Shown: positions 1 through 10,122, counted from the stretch's first letter. The stretch is 43,304 bases of DNA from Marinimicrococcus flavescens (GCA_029211145.1 JARGEQ010000013.1:1-43304); one strand, 5' to 3'. Notes: a model not told the origin generated them from the letters alone. Translations and numbers: made by a program.

Positions 1-173
1 CATCAGCCCCCTCGCTATGAGCGCGGACTGCCTCCCGAGGTTGCGAATCGGCTGCACGACAGCTGGTTGGTCGTCCCTACATGCGCTGTGGCAAGCGTCC
101 GCCGCCCCCGAATCCGCACCGCGCCGATGCCAGTTGCTGCGAACGGGAATGGCCTTCGCACCGGCGCGCGCGA
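1..173. other. non-coding left edge, nothing recognised
   Basis: This stretch lies downstream of the stop of the minus-strand fliJ-like gene. I see no coding frame that looks protein-like, no clear hairpin followed by a T-run, and no repeat shared with the rest of the window. Confidence 0.4.
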
Positions 174-617
174 TCAGTCGCCGCCGGCTCCCGTTCGGCC
201 GTGGCCGTGCACGAGCACCACATGCTCCTCTAGCTGCAGCGCCTGCCGCCGGACTCGTGCCTGTCGATGGCGCCGCTCGGCACGCTCGAGCAGGATCTCC
301 AGACGCCGGACCTCGGTCATCTGCTCGAGAGCCTGGCGGCGCAGGGCTCCGCAGCGCCCCTCCATGGCGCGGCGGCAGGCGACGTCCTGCGCGCCTCGGA
401 CGAGAAGCTGCGCCAGATAGGGGGTCAGCGCTCTTCCCAGGCCGGGATCAGCAGCCGCCACGGCAAGCTCGGTCCGGGACGCGAGCTCTGCCTGCGCCGC
501 GTGGTCATCGAGCTCGGCGAGCGCCGCCTCGCACGCTGCAAGCTCACAGCGAAGCCGGTCCAACTCGCGGCGTTCCTTGGCGGCGAGGCGCGTGATTCCG
601 GCTCGGCCGCTGCTCAT
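174..617 (-). CDS. fliJ: FliJ-like flagellar export chaperone
   Basis: A 147-residue, highly charged, Arg/Glu/Ala/Leu-rich protein with no membrane segment and long predicted helices, as expected for the antiparallel coiled coil of FliJ (usual length about 140-150). FliJ binds the central hole of the FliI hexamer and escorts export chaperones at the flagellar type III export gate. The start ATG overlaps the fliI stop (ATGA at 614-617), so the two are translationally coupled; this neighbourhood is the main evidence, because FliJ sequences are poorly conserved. Assignment to FliJ rather than another FliI-linked coiled-coil protein is inference. Confidence 0.72.
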   Translation of the reverse strand: MSSGRAGITRLAAKERRELDRLRCELAACEAALAELDDHAAQAELASRTELAVAAADPGLGRALTPYLAQLLVRGAQDVACRRAMEGRCGALRRQALEQMTEVRRLEILLERAERRHRQARVRRQALQLEEHVVLVHGHGRTGAGGD

Positions 618-1969
618 GGTGCACCTCCGGCATCGCCCAACACGTTGTTTAGGAGCGCAAACGGGCAGCTGCCGCCGCCAGGCTCATCGAGGTCCTGGGC
701 CAGCACCCGCTCGATGCCAGGCACCAGCGCGATCGCCCGGTCGAGAGCCGGACTGCTGCCGGCCCGGTAGGCGCCAAGCTGGATCAGCTCGGCCATGTCG
801 GCATGTGCCGCCAGCAGCTCGCGCGCCTGCACCACCAATGCGCGCTCGCCTGCCGCGTAACAGCCGGGCGCGGCGCGGGAGAGCGAGCGCAGCACATCGA
901 CGGCGGGAAAGCGTCCTTTGTCGGCGAGGCGACGGTCGAGCACGACATGGCCGTCGAGTAAGCCGCGAACCGCGTCGGCGACCGGCTCTTCCATGTCGTC
1001 GCCATCGACCAGCACGGTGAAGACGCCGGTGATGCTGCCGGCAGAGCCGGCGGGGCCCGCCCGCTCGACCAGCCGGGCGAGCTCGTTGAACACGCCCGGC
1101 GGGTAGCCTCGGGCAGACGGCGGCTCCCCGGCCGCGAGGCGAAGCTCGCGCAGCGCCGCGGCGAACCGGGTGAGGCTGTCGAACAGGCAGAGCACGCGGA
1201 GGCCCTCGTCGCGCAGGCTCTCGGCTATGGCCATGGTGACGTGCGCGGCGCGACGCCGGAGCATGGCCGGCGCATCGGACGTCGCGACTACCACGACGCT
1301 GCGGGCGAGACCCTCTGCTCCCAGCGCCTGATGGACGAACTCGTGGACCTCGCGGCCCCGCTCCCCGATCAGCCCGACGACGATGGCATCCGCACGCGCT
1401 TGCCGTGCGATCATCGAGACGAGGCTGGACTTGCCGACGCCCGAGCCGGCGAAGACGCCCAGACGCTGGCCTTCGCAGCAGGGCACGAAGAGATCGAGGG
1501 CGCGCACGCCCAGCGTCAGGCGCCGGCCCAGTCCGCCGCGACGGAAGGCAGGCGGCGGCGTCGCCATCACCTCGGCCGCGCGCGGCCCCGGCGAGAGCGG
1601 GCCGCGCCCGTCCAGAGGCTGGCCCAGCGCATCCACCACCCTCCCCGTCCAGCCGGCGTGCGGACGCAGCTCCAATGCATCGCCGGTCCGGCGCACCGGC
1701 GACCCGGTGGCGATCCCGCGAGGCTCGCCATAGGGAGCCAGCACGACCCGCCCCGGCTCCGTGCGCACTACCTCGGCGAGAAGATCCCTCCCCGCCGCAG
1801 GGATACCGCGCACGGCGACCAGGCAGGCATCGCCCACCGCCAGCCCGCCGGCCGTCGCGGTCGCGCTCAGCTGGGCGCCGCTGCAGGCGATCACGCGACC
1901 GCCCGAGGCCTCGACATCGAGCTTTGCGATCTGCGCGAACAGGGTGGCGAGTTCGGGGTCCGTGAACAA
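614..1969 (-). CDS. fliI: Flagellum-specific export ATPase FliI
   Basis: A 451-residue F1-beta-like ATPase that powers flagellar type III export at the cytoplasmic face of the basal body. An N-terminal beta-barrel domain (about 1-110) precedes the P-loop AGSGVGKS (174-181), GERGREV (202-208) and the Walker B segment with LFDSLTR (262-268). The family's ARGYPPGVF-type loop and a C-terminal helical domain follow. Length matches FliI (about 440-460). The only in-frame start is TTG at 1967-1969, preceded by AAAGG with 9-nt spacing; a stop lies five codons upstream. It is divergent from ctrA and overlaps the downstream fliJ-like gene. The fliI-ctrA neighbourhood occurs in other alphaproteobacteria (family knowledge). 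Confidence 0.95.
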   Translation of the reverse strand: MFTDPELATLFAQIAKLDVEASGGRVIACSGAQLSATATAGGLAVGDACLVAVRGIPAAGRDLLAEVVRTEPGRVVLAPYGEPRGIATGSPVRRTGDALELRPHAGWTGRVVDALGQPLDGRGPLSPGPRAAEVMATPPPAFRRGGLGRRLTLGVRALDLFVPCCEGQRLGVFAGSGVGKSSLVSMIARQARADAIVVGLIGERGREVHEFVHQALGAEGLARSVVVVATSDAPAMLRRRAAHVTMAIAESLRDEGLRVLCLFDSLTRFAAALRELRLAAGEPPSARGYPPGVFNELARLVERAGPAGSAGSITGVFTVLVDGDDMEEPVADAVRGLLDGHVVLDRRLADKGRFPAVDVLRSLSRAAPGCYAAGERALVVQARELLAAHADMAELIQLGAYRAGSSPALDRAIALVPGIERVLAQDLDEPGGGSCPFALLNNVLGDAGGAP

Positions 1970-2120
1970 AGACTTTGACCTTTAACAACCTGAGCGAGCT
2001 TTTTTAGCCTATCTTACACCCATTATGTTGCACCGAGCTCCTAAGGAAGCGTTTATGGCGGCGAAGGCAGCGCGCCTCCCGAAGCCCATTTGTCAGGCAG
2101 ATGCGGGCAGGCATGGCGCC

Positions 2121-2136
2121 TTAAGACAGTATTAAC
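2121..2136 (+). promoter_or_regulatory. CtrA-binding box upstream of ctrA
   Basis: TTAA at 2121-2124, seven bases, then TTAAC at 2132-2136: a perfect match to the TTAA-N7-TTAAC CtrA recognition sequence. It lies 68 nt before the ctrA ATG, in the region shared with fliI. This fits autoregulation of ctrA, as known in Caulobacter. An isolated TTAAC (1982-1986) nearer fliI lacks the second half-site. No GANTC methylation site is visible between the two genes. Confidence 0.75.
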
Positions 2137-2203
2137 AAATTACCCGCCAGAATGGGTTCGAACGGCCAGTTCATCCCGCGGGCAGAGGAAAGGGAGCGGG
2201 TTC

Positions 2204-2917
2204 ATGCGTGCGCTGGTGATCGAGGATGATCCTGTTTCGGCGCGGCTCATCGAGACGGCGCTGCGCGGCGACAACATCGTCGTCGAGCGGGTCGACAACG
2301 GCGAGGACGGGATCGAGCTCGCGAGACTCTACGATTTCGACATCCTGCTGCTCGACCTCACCCTGCCCGACATGGAGGGCCATGAGGTTCTGCGGCGGAT
2401 GCGGGCTGCTCGCGTGCGGACGCCGGTACTCATCCTTTCCGGCCGCAGCCAGGTCGATGACAAGGTGCGCGGCCTGGCCGGCGGCGCCGACGACTATCTG
2501 ACCAAGCCGTTCAACCGCGCCGAGCTGCTGGCCCGCATCCAGGCGGTAGTGCGCCGTTCCAAGGGCCATCCCGAATCGGTGATCCGCACCGGCAAGCTCA
2601 CGATCAACATCGATGCCCAGTCGGTCGAGGTGGACGGCCAGCGCGTGCACGTCACGGGCAAGGAATACAACATTCTCGAGCTTCTTTCGCTGCGCAAGGG
2701 CACGACGCTGACCAAGGAGATGTTCCTCGACCATCTCTATGGCGGTCGCGACGAGCCGGAGCTGAAGATCATCGACGTCTTCATCTGCAAGCTGCGCAAG
2801 AAGATCGCGACACTGACCGGCGGCGAGCATTATATCGAGACCATCTGGGGTCGCGGTTACGTGCTCAAGGAGCCCGAGGGCGAAGCCGCCAGCCGCCTCG
2901 AGCCCGAGACGGTCTGA
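2204..2917 (+). CDS. ctrA: Cell-cycle response regulator CtrA
   Basis: A 237-residue OmpR-class response regulator. The receiver domain (1-about 115) has the acidic pair E7/D8 and the phospho-acceptor D51 in [10 protein letters not shown]; the LTKPF switch lysine follows. The C-terminal winged helix carries the near-invariant CtrA segments [20 protein letters not shown] and [16 protein letters not shown], and ends in WGRGYVL. These segments make it CtrA rather than a generic OmpR regulator. The ATG at 2204 follows a purine-rich GAGGAAAGGGAG and gives the family length; an upstream in-frame extension has no homology. CtrA controls flagellar, division and replication genes through the CckA-ChpT phosphorelay. 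A CtrA box sits in its own promoter. Confidence 0.97.
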   Translation: MRALVIEDDPVSARLIETALRGDNIVVERVDNGEDGIELARLYDFDILLLDLTLPDMEGHEVLRRMRAARVRTPVLILSGRSQVDDKVRGLAGGADDYLTKPFNRAELLARIQAVVRRSKGHPESVIRTGKLTINIDAQSVEVDGQRVHVTGKEYNILELLSLRKGTTLTKEMFLDHLYGGRDEPELKIIDVFICKLRKKIATLTGGEHYIETIWGRGYVLKEPEGEAASRLEPETV

Positions 2918-2955
2918 GGCAGGTCCCGGCACCCCGGCGATCAGGCTGGACAGCC

Positions 2956-3014
2956 CATGAGACGGCTGATTCCTTCCTTTCGCCGGCTGCAGCCCGGCGC
3001 CCGGCCGTCTCATG
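2956..3014. terminator. nested inverted repeat after ctrA
   Basis: An 11-bp perfect inverted repeat, CATGAGACGGC (2956-2966) and GCCGTCTCATG (3004-3014), encloses a second hairpin with arms CGCCGG (2981-2986) and CCGGCG (2994-2999). There is no T-run, so if it stops transcription from ctrA it does not look like a canonical Rho-independent terminator. The remaining bases up to 3175 show no gene. Confidence 0.45.
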
Positions 3015-3175
3015 AAGGCCGATCCGGTCGCGACCGCCCCTGCCCGCCCTCGAGCGCTGCTGCGCGACGCTCTTTATGGAAACATCGGCCTGTCCGGAGG
3101 GCCGTCCCCGCGCTTCGCGGGCCATCGCCGCCTGCGCTGCGGCGACCAGCAGCTCATGCGCCCCGCGAGAACAGG

Positions 3176-4105
3176 CTACTCCCCCGCTCCATCACCGGAT
3201 GGCCGAGGGAGGACGCTTTGGACGATCGAGCTGTCGAGCGCCTCGTATTTGTCGAGGCCGATCAGATCGTAGAGCTCGGCTCGGGTCTGCATCTCCTCGA
3301 GCATGGCGCGGGTCTCGCCGTCGCGCTGCAACGTGGCATAGAGCCTTTCCTGCGCCTTGTTGGCGACGCGCAGGGAGGAGACGGGCCAGATCACCATCCG
3401 GTAGCCCATCGCCTCGAACTCGGCGGCGGTGAGGAACGGCGTGCGCCCGAACTCGGTCATGTTGGCGAGCAGGGGCACGCCGGGCAGGCGGGCCGCGAAC
3501 TCGCGAAACATCCAGGCCGAACCGAGCGCTTCGGGAAAGATCGCGTCGGCGCCGGCGTCGAGATAGAGCCTCGCGCGGGCGACGGCGCCCTCGATGCCCT
3601 CGCTCGCCGCGGCATCGGTCCGGGCGACGAGGTAGAGATGGCTGCGGGCCCTGGCAGCCGCGGCGATCTTGGCCGCCATGTCGCGCGCGTCAGCCAGCTT
3701 CTTGTCGTTGAGATGGCCGCATTTCTTGGGCAGGAGCTGGTCTTCCAGATGAACCGCTCCCGCGCCGGCCTCCTCGAAGCTGCGCACCATGTGCATGACA
3801 TTGAGCGTTTCGCCATAGCCGGTGTCGCCGTCCACGAGGAGCGGCAGGCCTGCAGCCCGGACTATCTGGCGGATGAAGAAGGAGACCTCGTCGACGGTGA
3901 TGATGCCGAGATCGGGCAGGCCCATCGATGCGGTCATGGCCGCACCGGAGAGATAGAGCGCCTCGAAGCCTGCGGCCCTGGCCTGGAGGGCCGCCATGCC
4001 GTTGTGCGCCCCCGGCAGGCGAAGGATGCCGCCGCGCTCGACCAGGGCGCGAAACCGCTGTCCGGCGGGCTTGCCGGGCAGGTGGGAGGACAAAAGGTAG
4101 GGCAT
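3176..4105 (-). CDS. prpB: Methylisocitrate lyase-family enzyme (PrpB type)
   Basis: A 309-residue member of the isocitrate lyase/PEP mutase superfamily. It has the metal-binding DGDTGYG (92-98), LEDQ (120-123) and the catalytic cysteine loop KKCGH (127-131). PrpB cleaves 2-methylisocitrate to pyruvate and succinate in propionate breakdown. The start at 4105 is chosen because AGAGGAG sits 5 nt before it; the ATG at 4118-4120 lies next to that Shine-Dalgarno. It is the last gene of prpD-(prpC)-prpB on the minus strand. Classical PrpB has KRCGH, so dimethylmalate lyase or oxaloacetate decarboxylase activity cannot be excluded. The adjoining methylcitrate synthase gene is broken, which makes the present role uncertain. 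Confidence 0.85.
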   Translation of the reverse strand: MPYLLSSHLPGKPAGQRFRALVERGGILRLPGAHNGMAALQARAAGFEALYLSGAAMTASMGLPDLGIITVDEVSFFIRQIVRAAGLPLLVDGDTGYGETLNVMHMVRSFEEAGAGAVHLEDQLLPKKCGHLNDKKLADARDMAAKIAAAARARSHLYLVARTDAAASEGIEGAVARARLYLDAGADAIFPEALGSAWMFREFAARLPGVPLLANMTEFGRTPFLTAAEFEAMGYRMVIWPVSSLRVANKAQERLYATLQRDGETRAMLEEMQTRAELYDLIGLDKYEALDSSIVQSVLPRPSGDGAGE

Positions 4106-4116
4106 TTGGGCTCCTC

Positions 4117-5224
4117 TCATCCGGCCTTTGCCGCAACTACCGGCGCGTCGTCGCGTGCGGCAATCAGGAGGAAGACCTTTTCCTCCGGCATGTCGGCGTT
4201 GGCGGCCGAGCGGTTTATCCTGTTGCCGATGCGCCGCTCGATCAGCAGGCCCGGGCTGCTGGCGACAGCGAGGAAGGGCATGACCATCGGCGCCCGATCA
4301 TGTGGTTCGAAGGCCTGGCTGAACCAGCCGCGATCGCCGGCATCCGCATCGAATGCGCCGGCCGCGAGAGGTCCCGGGCCGTGGCTTGATCTTCCGGCTG
4401 CGCGGGTCTGCCGGCGTCCATACCGGGTGCTCGATGCCGATGACGTAGCCCCCGCCACCACCGCGCAGCGTATGTCCGTCCGCCGTCCCCCGCATCGAGA
4501 CAGGACGGATCCCGAAAAGTCTCCCGTTCCCGCCGCCGCTCCTCGTGCCGCACAAGCACCCCGATGGCGGCCGGTGCCGCCCTGCTGCGGGAGCGGATGC
4601 GGGCGGCCGGGCAGACGCTGTGGGCCGGGCACGGAGCGCCAGATCGGCACGATGTGCGGGTCGGCATGGGCGCACGTGCGAGGCTCGGCCATCTTGCGGC
4701 GCGACCGGGCTCAGGAGGTGCCGGAAGATCGTCCTCATGCCGGTCCCGACCGCGATGGAGCAGCCCGTAGGGCGAAGAGGGGCCAGCAGGAGGGCAGCAG
4801 CGGGCCGGACGAGGCTGGGCGCCGGAGGCCGGCGTCCGCGAGTGCCGGGATGGTGGCGATCGGCCGCTTCAAGGAGCATGCAGGCCGGCGCCGGAATGCG
4901 GCAGCGCGGCAGGGCCTGGGGGCAGGAAGCAGCCGGCAGCAGCCCCGCCATCCGCTCGGCCGCCGCAGGCATCCCGCGCAGCGCCTCCAGCCCGCTGCTG
5001 CGGGCCGCGAGGTCGGCCGGTCCGCGAGGATTGTCACGCGCGAACGGACGGGCGCGCTCCCCGGACCCTCGGGCTTCGCTCGGATCGCGGATGGCACAGC
5101 GCCGCAGGTGCAGGCCGCTGGCGGCGCGGCCGGCCGCGCACAGGACCGTGCGCCCGGCCTCGATACCAGGGAGCCTCTCGCGTTTCGCCGACCCGGGCGT
5201 GCCCGTGGGCGTGCTCTCTCCCAT
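4117..5224 (-). pseudogene. prpC: decayed 2-methylcitrate synthase (prpC remnant)
   Basis: No single frame encodes a citrate synthase, yet family landmarks occur in the right order. In one frame are LPGIEAGRTVLCAAG, then LEALRGMP and LLPAAS, which align without gaps to the PrpC N-terminus (E. coli: LSGVPAGNTALCTVG, LKALRGLP, ALPAAS). Further on, FRHLL and YVIGIEHPVWTPADPR match FLHLL and VVIGFGHPVYTIADPR. The C-terminus (WFSQ, LIERRIGNRINRSAANADMPEE) appears in another frame ending at 4117. The HAEHEFNAS and GPKHGGANE active-site segments are unrecognisable. Start and stop positions still fit the operon: 3 nt after prpD and overlapping the prpB leader. I read this as a gene lost by frameshifts plus substitution. 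Comparison is from memory of E. coli PrpC. Confidence 0.82.
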
Positions 5225-5227
5225 GCC

Positions 5228-6745
5228 TCAGGCACCATCGCGATCGAAGAGGCCGCGCGCGGCCGGCGGCCCGAGCAGCGAGGGCTCGACCCTGAAGCCG
5301 AGTCCGGCCAGCTCCCCGGGCTGCAGTCCCGGCAGCCGCTCGACGGTCTCGAGAAACCGGTCCTGCTCGGCCGGCGCCACGATCCCCTCGGCCAGCGTGC
5401 GGAACTTGCGGACATAGTCGGGGCGGGCGAAGGGGCGGCGTCCGAGCGGGTGCGCGTCGGCCACCGCCAGCTCGTCCTCGATCACCCGTCCGTCCTCGAG
5501 CGTCACCACGACGCGCCCGCCGAAGGCCTTCTCGCGCGGATCGTGGCTGTGGTAGCGGCGGGTCCACTCAAGATCCTCGACGGTGCGGATCTTGTGCCAC
5601 AAGGCCACGGTCGCCGGGCGGCGGGCCCGCTCGGGCGCATAGGAACGCTCGTGATGCCAGCCGCCGTCCTCGAGCGCCACGGCGAAGATGTACATGATCG
5701 AGTGGTCGAGGGTCTCGCGGCTCGCCTGCGGGTCCATCTTCTGCGGGTCGCCGGCACCGGTGCCGATGACGTTGTGGGTATGATGGCTGGTGTGGATGAC
5801 GATGCTCGTCACCTTCGCCGGATCGCCGATCCGCGGCCCGAGGCGCCGGGCCAGGTCGATCAGCGCCTGGCTTTGATATTCGGCGGAATGCTCCTTCGTG
5901 TAGGTCTCGAGAATGGCGCGCCTGGGCTCGCCGGGCTCCGGCAGCGGGACCCGATACGCCGCCCCGGGGCCGCCGAGCAGCCAGGCGATGAAGCCGTCCT
6001 CGCCCTCCCAGGCGGGCGAGGGTGCGCCCTCGCCGCGCATCGCCCGGTCCACCGCCTCGACGGCCATCTTCCCGGCGAAGGCCGGCGCGAAGGCCTTCCA
6101 GCTCGAGATCTCGCCCTTGCGCGACTGACGCGTGGTGGTGGTAACGTGGAGCGCCTGCTGCACCGCCTGGAAGATGGTCGCCGGGGGGAGGCCGAGTGCC
6201 GCGCCGATTCCCGCCGCGGCTGCCGGACCCAGATGCGCGATGTGGTCGATCTTGTGCTCATGCAGGCAGATGCCCTTCACCAGCGCCACGTGGACCTCGT
6301 AGGCGGCGGCGATACCGCGCAGCAGCTCCGTCCCGCCCAGCCCGCAATGCTGGGCCACCGCCAGCACGGGCGGGATGTTGTCGGCCGGGTGCGAGTAGTC
6401 GGCGGCCAGGAAGGTGTCGTGAAAGTCCAGCTCGCGCACGGCCACGCCGTTGGCCCAGGCCGCCCATTCGGGCGACACCCTCTCCTCTGCCGGCAGGCCG
6501 AAGACCGTCGCCCCCAGCCGGAACGGATGGGCCAGCGCCTGCGCCCGCGCGCTCGCCACCGGACGGCGCGCGAGGGCGGCGGCGGCCACGGCGGCGTTGT
6601 CGATGATGCGGTTGCCGATCATCGAGGCCACCTCGTCGTCGACCGGCACGGGCTCGTAAGCGACCGCCGCGATCTTCCAGGCGAGCTGCTCCTCGCGGGG
6701 CAGCTGCTCGGACGACCGGTAGGTGCGCACGCTGTGCAGTCTCAC
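5228..6745 (-). CDS. prpD: MmgE/PrpD-family 2-methylcitrate dehydratase
   Basis: A 505-residue MmgE/PrpD protein, close to the family's usual 450-490. Recognisable segments include [20 protein letters not shown] near residue 95 (E. coli PrpD: [20 protein letters not shown]), a helical all-alpha domain, and the lid domain with KVTSIVIHT and EDGRVIEDE. PrpD dehydrates 2-methylcitrate to methylaconitate in the cytosol. The start is GTG at 6743-6745 with GGAGG 10 nt upstream; the upstream in-frame ATG at 6955 would add a non-homologous Arg/Gly-rich leader. It leads the cluster prpD, prpC remnant, prpB. With prpC inactive, its substrate must come from another citrate-synthase-like enzyme, or the gene is a relic not yet decayed. 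Confidence 0.88.
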   Translation of the reverse strand: MRLHSVRTYRSSEQLPREEQLAWKIAAVAYEPVPVDDEVASMIGNRIIDNAAVAAAALARRPVASARAQALAHPFRLGATVFGLPAEERVSPEWAAWANGVAVRELDFHDTFLAADYSHPADNIPPVLAVAQHCGLGGTELLRGIAAAYEVHVALVKGICLHEHKIDHIAHLGPAAAAGIGAALGLPPATIFQAVQQALHVTTTTRQSRKGEISSWKAFAPAFAGKMAVEAVDRAMRGEGAPSPAWEGEDGFIAWLLGGPGAAYRVPLPEPGEPRRAILETYTKEHSAEYQSQALIDLARRLGPRIGDPAKVTSIVIHTSHHTHNVIGTGAGDPQKMDPQASRETLDHSIMYIFAVALEDGGWHHERSYAPERARRPATVALWHKIRTVEDLEWTRRYHSHDPREKAFGGRVVVTLEDGRVIEDELAVADAHPLGRRPFARPDYVRKFRTLAEGIVAPAEQDRFLETVERLPGLQPGELAGLGFRVEPSLLGPPAARGLFDRDGA

Positions 6746-6976
6746 GATGACGCTTCCTCCAAGCTGCCCGGGACGAGCTTCATGGCCATGGGACCGGAGC
6801 GATGGGGACCGCGGACCCCGGATGATCGGCGGCAACCAGGTGGAAGCAGCTGCGCATGGCAGGCCGGGCGGCCCCTTCAGGAGCCCGCACAGCGACCCGC
6901 CCTTGGATCTCCGCGCAGCCCGAAGCACCCGAAGGCCACCATGTCTGCCCGCCACTCGGCCGGCACCGCGCCACCG

Positions 6977-7795
<819 letters not shown>

Positions 7796-7802
7796 GCCGG
7801 CC

Positions 7803-8468
7803 TCAGTAGCGCATATAGGCGAAGCGGCGCTCGAGCAGGGCACCGAGACGCGAGATCGCGAAGTTCAGGACAAAATAGAGAAGCGTAGCGGCCAGGTAGA
7901 ACTGGATCACCATGTAGTTCCTGGCGATGGTCTGCTGGGTGGCGAGCAGCAGCTCGACCACGCCGATGATCGACAGAAGCGTGGTGGCCTTGACCATCTC
8001 GACCGCGGTGTTGACCCAGGGCGGCAGCACCCGGCGCGTCGCCTGCGGCAGGATCACGTAGCGCAGCCGCTGCCAGAAGCGCAGGCCGATGGCCTTGGCC
8101 GCCTCGCTCTGACCCGCCGGCACCGACTGGATGGCGCCGCGTACGATCTCCGACATGTGCGCGGTGGCGAAACCGGCAAGGGCGATGACGCCGGCCCAAA
8201 AGGCCGGGATGTTGATCTTGAAGAGCGCCAGCCCGTAATACCAGAAGAGGATCAGCACCAGCACGGGGATGCCGCGCATCACGTCCACATAGAGCCGGAC
8301 GAGGAGCGCTGCCGGCCGCCAGCCATAGACCAGCACCAGCCCGCCCAGAAGGCCCAGGATCGTGCTCGCGACCACGACATAGGCGGAAAGCTCGGTGGTG
8401 ATGGCGATACCGTTGAGGAGCGCCCACTTGGCGTTCCACAGCTCGGTCCAAAAGGTTCTCTCGGCCAT
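7803..8468 (-). CDS. Polar amino-acid ABC transporter permease 2
   Basis: A 221-residue inner-membrane permease of the HisM/HisQ type, with about five hydrophobic segments. It carries the cytoplasmic EAA loop (SEAAKAIGLRFWQRLRYVILPQA, around residues 125-147) that docks onto the ATPase, plus MRGIPVLVLI, a family signature. It is 3 nt downstream of the first permease gene and pairs with it as a heterodimer. Substrate specificity cannot be read from the permease. Confidence 0.93.
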   Translation of the reverse strand: MAERTFWTELWNAKWALLNGIAITTELSAYVVVASTILGLLGGLVLVYGWRPAALLVRLYVDVMRGIPVLVLILFWYYGLALFKINIPAFWAGVIALAGFATAHMSEIVRGAIQSVPAGQSEAAKAIGLRFWQRLRYVILPQATRRVLPPWVNTAVEMVKATTLLSIIGVVELLLATQQTIARNYMVIQFYLAATLLYFVLNFAISRLGALLERRFAYMRY

Positions 8469-8471
8469 GGC

Positions 8472-9140
8472 TCAGCGGATCACCGAATAGCGCCGCTCGA
8501 CCAGGCGGAGCACCCAGGCGATGGCGTAGGAGGTGGCCAGATAGAGGGCGCTGGCGGTGAGCCATGCCTCCATCACGCGGAAGGTGTTGGCGTTGATCTG
8601 GCGTGCCGTGAAGGTCAGCTCCGGCACCGCGATGGCCGCCGCCAGCGAGGTGTCCTTGAAGAGCGAGATCAGCGTGTTGCTGATCGACGGCAGGGTGATG
8701 CGGAACATCACCGGCAGCACCACGTAGAGCTGCCGCTGCCACGGCCGCAGCCCGATCGCCTTGGCCGCCTCCACATACTGGTTGGGGATCGAGGCGAGCC
8801 CGGCGCGGAACACCTCGCACATATAGGCGCCGGCATAGAGCGAGAGCGTGAGGATGAAGCTCTCGATCTTGTCGAACGCCCGGATGCCCATCTGCGGCAG
8901 GCCGAAATACACGAAGAAGATCAGCAGCAGCAGCGGCGTGTTGCGAATGAACTCCACATAGGACCAGATAGCCCAGTCCAGCCATTTGTGGCGCGACACG
9001 CGGCCGAAGGCGCACAGGATGCCGATGATGCAGCCGATCGCCAGCGAGGCGACGGCGAGGCCAATGCCCAGGAGCAGCGCCTCGATGATTGTCGGCCACT
9101 GGCGCCAGATGACGTCCCAGTTGAAATTGTACGCGAGCAC
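8472..9140 (-). CDS. Polar amino-acid ABC transporter permease 1
   Basis: A 222-residue permease of the HisQ/GltJ type. It has an N-terminal cytoplasmic helix, about five transmembrane segments, FIRNTPLLLLIFFVYFGLP in the second half of the first conserved region, and the EAA loop VEAAKAIGLRPWQRQLYVVLP. It forms the membrane channel with the permease encoded at 7803-8468. A strong hairpin (9171-9192) lies between it and the binding-protein gene, so its transcript may be less abundant than that of the binding protein. Confidence 0.93.
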   Translation of the reverse strand: MLAYNFNWDVIWRQWPTIIEALLLGIGLAVASLAIGCIIGILCAFGRVSRHKWLDWAIWSYVEFIRNTPLLLLIFFVYFGLPQMGIRAFDKIESFILTLSLYAGAYMCEVFRAGLASIPNQYVEAAKAIGLRPWQRQLYVVLPVMFRITLPSISNTLISLFKDTSLAAAIAVPELTFTARQINANTFRVMEAWLTASALYLATSYAIAWVLRLVERRYSVIR

Positions 9141-9170
9141 GCCCCTACTTCCCGATCACGGAGAAAGAGA

Positions 9171-9192
9171 GGGCCTCCCCGAGGGGAGGCCC
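9171..9192 (-). terminator. intercistronic hairpin after binding-protein gene
   Basis: Nine-bp perfect stem GGGCCTCCC / GGGAGGCCC with a 4-nt loop. Read on the minus strand it is followed by the pyrimidine-rich TCTCTTTCTCC. It sits between the solute-binding protein and the first permease. Partial termination or 3'-end protection here is a common way to make more binding protein than membrane components. Confidence 0.65.
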
Positions 9193-9213
9193 GGCCCGGC
9201 CGATCATCTTCGG

Positions 9214-10122
9214 TCAGGAGAACTCGGTCGGGAAGCCGACCTTGGGCGTCGCGAGATCGATGCCGAACCACTTCTTGTAGGACGCCGAGAAGGTCGGGAA
9301 ATCGACCCCCAGCATGGCCTCGCGGTAGACCGTGTTGACCCAGTTGAGCCATACCGGGTCGCCCGGCTTGACCGCCGAGGCGTAGGAGTTGGGCATCCAG
9401 CCATAGCCGCCGTCGACATAGCGCCCGGGTGCCTGCTGCATCAGCCAGCGGATCGCCGACTGGTCGCCCAGATAGGCGTCGACGCGGCCGGCATTGAGCG
9501 CCTGGACGGTGGCGTCGGGGCTCTCGAACTGGTCGACCCGCGCTTCCGGCAGCGCCTGGTGCACCCAGTCCTCGATAAAGACGTTCTGCATGGCGCCGAT
9601 GGTGGCATCCGAGCCCGCCGCCTTCACCTCGTCGAACTTTTTGAAGCGCCCGCCATCGGCCATCATCAAAAGACCCACGCCCTCGCGATAGTAGGGCACG
9701 GTGAACTCGACCTGCTGGGCGCGGCCCGGCGTGATCGTCATCCACTGGACGACGATGTCGACCCGGTCGGTGATCAGGCTCGGGATGCGGGCGTCCGAGC
9801 CCTGCAGCACGAACTCGACCTTCTCGGGATCGTCGAACAGGTTCTTGGCGAGCAGCCGCGACATGTCGATGTCCATGCCGACCAGCTTGCCGGTGTCGTC
9901 CTCGAAGTGCCAGGGCGGGTTGGTCGAGCCGGTGCCGACGATCAGGTGACCACGGTCGAGCACCTGCTGGAGCTTGCTCTTCGACGTGTCGACGAGCTGC
10001 GCCTGGGCGGCGCGCGCCCCGAACAGCGCCGAGCCGGCGGCCCCCGCCACGCCGACCGCCGCACCGAGGCCGAACAGCGAGCGCCGACCCACGCCCTCGG
10101 CGGACTTGTCCTTTGATCTCAT
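9214..10122 (-). CDS. Polar amino-acid ABC transporter binding protein (Tat-exported)
   Basis: A 302-residue family 3 solute-binding protein. The leader has a twin-arginine motif (GRRSLFG, residues 12-18), a small-residue hydrophobic stretch and an A-Q-A-type cleavage site near residue 41, so export by Tat is likely. The mature part shows NPPWHFEDDTGKLVGMDIDM, typical of the GlnH/HisJ fold, and later VQWMTITPGRAQQVEF. It captures an amino acid in the periplasm for the two permeases and ATPase downstream. DadA directly upstream suggests, as inference only, a D-amino acid or another substrate oxidised by DadA. Confidence 0.92.
   Translation of the reverse strand: MRSKDKSAEGVGRRSLFGLGAAVGVAGAAGSALFGARAAQAQLVDTSKSKLQQVLDRGHLIVGTGSTNPPWHFEDDTGKLVGMDIDMSRLLAKNLFDDPEKVEFVLQGSDARIPSLITDRVDIVVQWMTITPGRAQQVEFTVPYYREGVGLLMMADGGRFKKFDEVKAAGSDATIGAMQNVFIEDWVHQALPEARVDQFESPDATVQALNAGRVDAYLGDQSAIRWLMQQAPGRYVDGGYGWMPNSYASAVKPGDPVWLNWVNTVYREAMLGVDFPTFSASYKKWFGIDLATPKVGFPTEFS

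Noticed and set aside
4298..5224. Reading the 308-codon frame as a functional new protein
   Set aside because: It aligns to PrpC at both ends but lacks the catalytic segments and the C-terminal part, which lies in another frame. A pseudogene explains it better.
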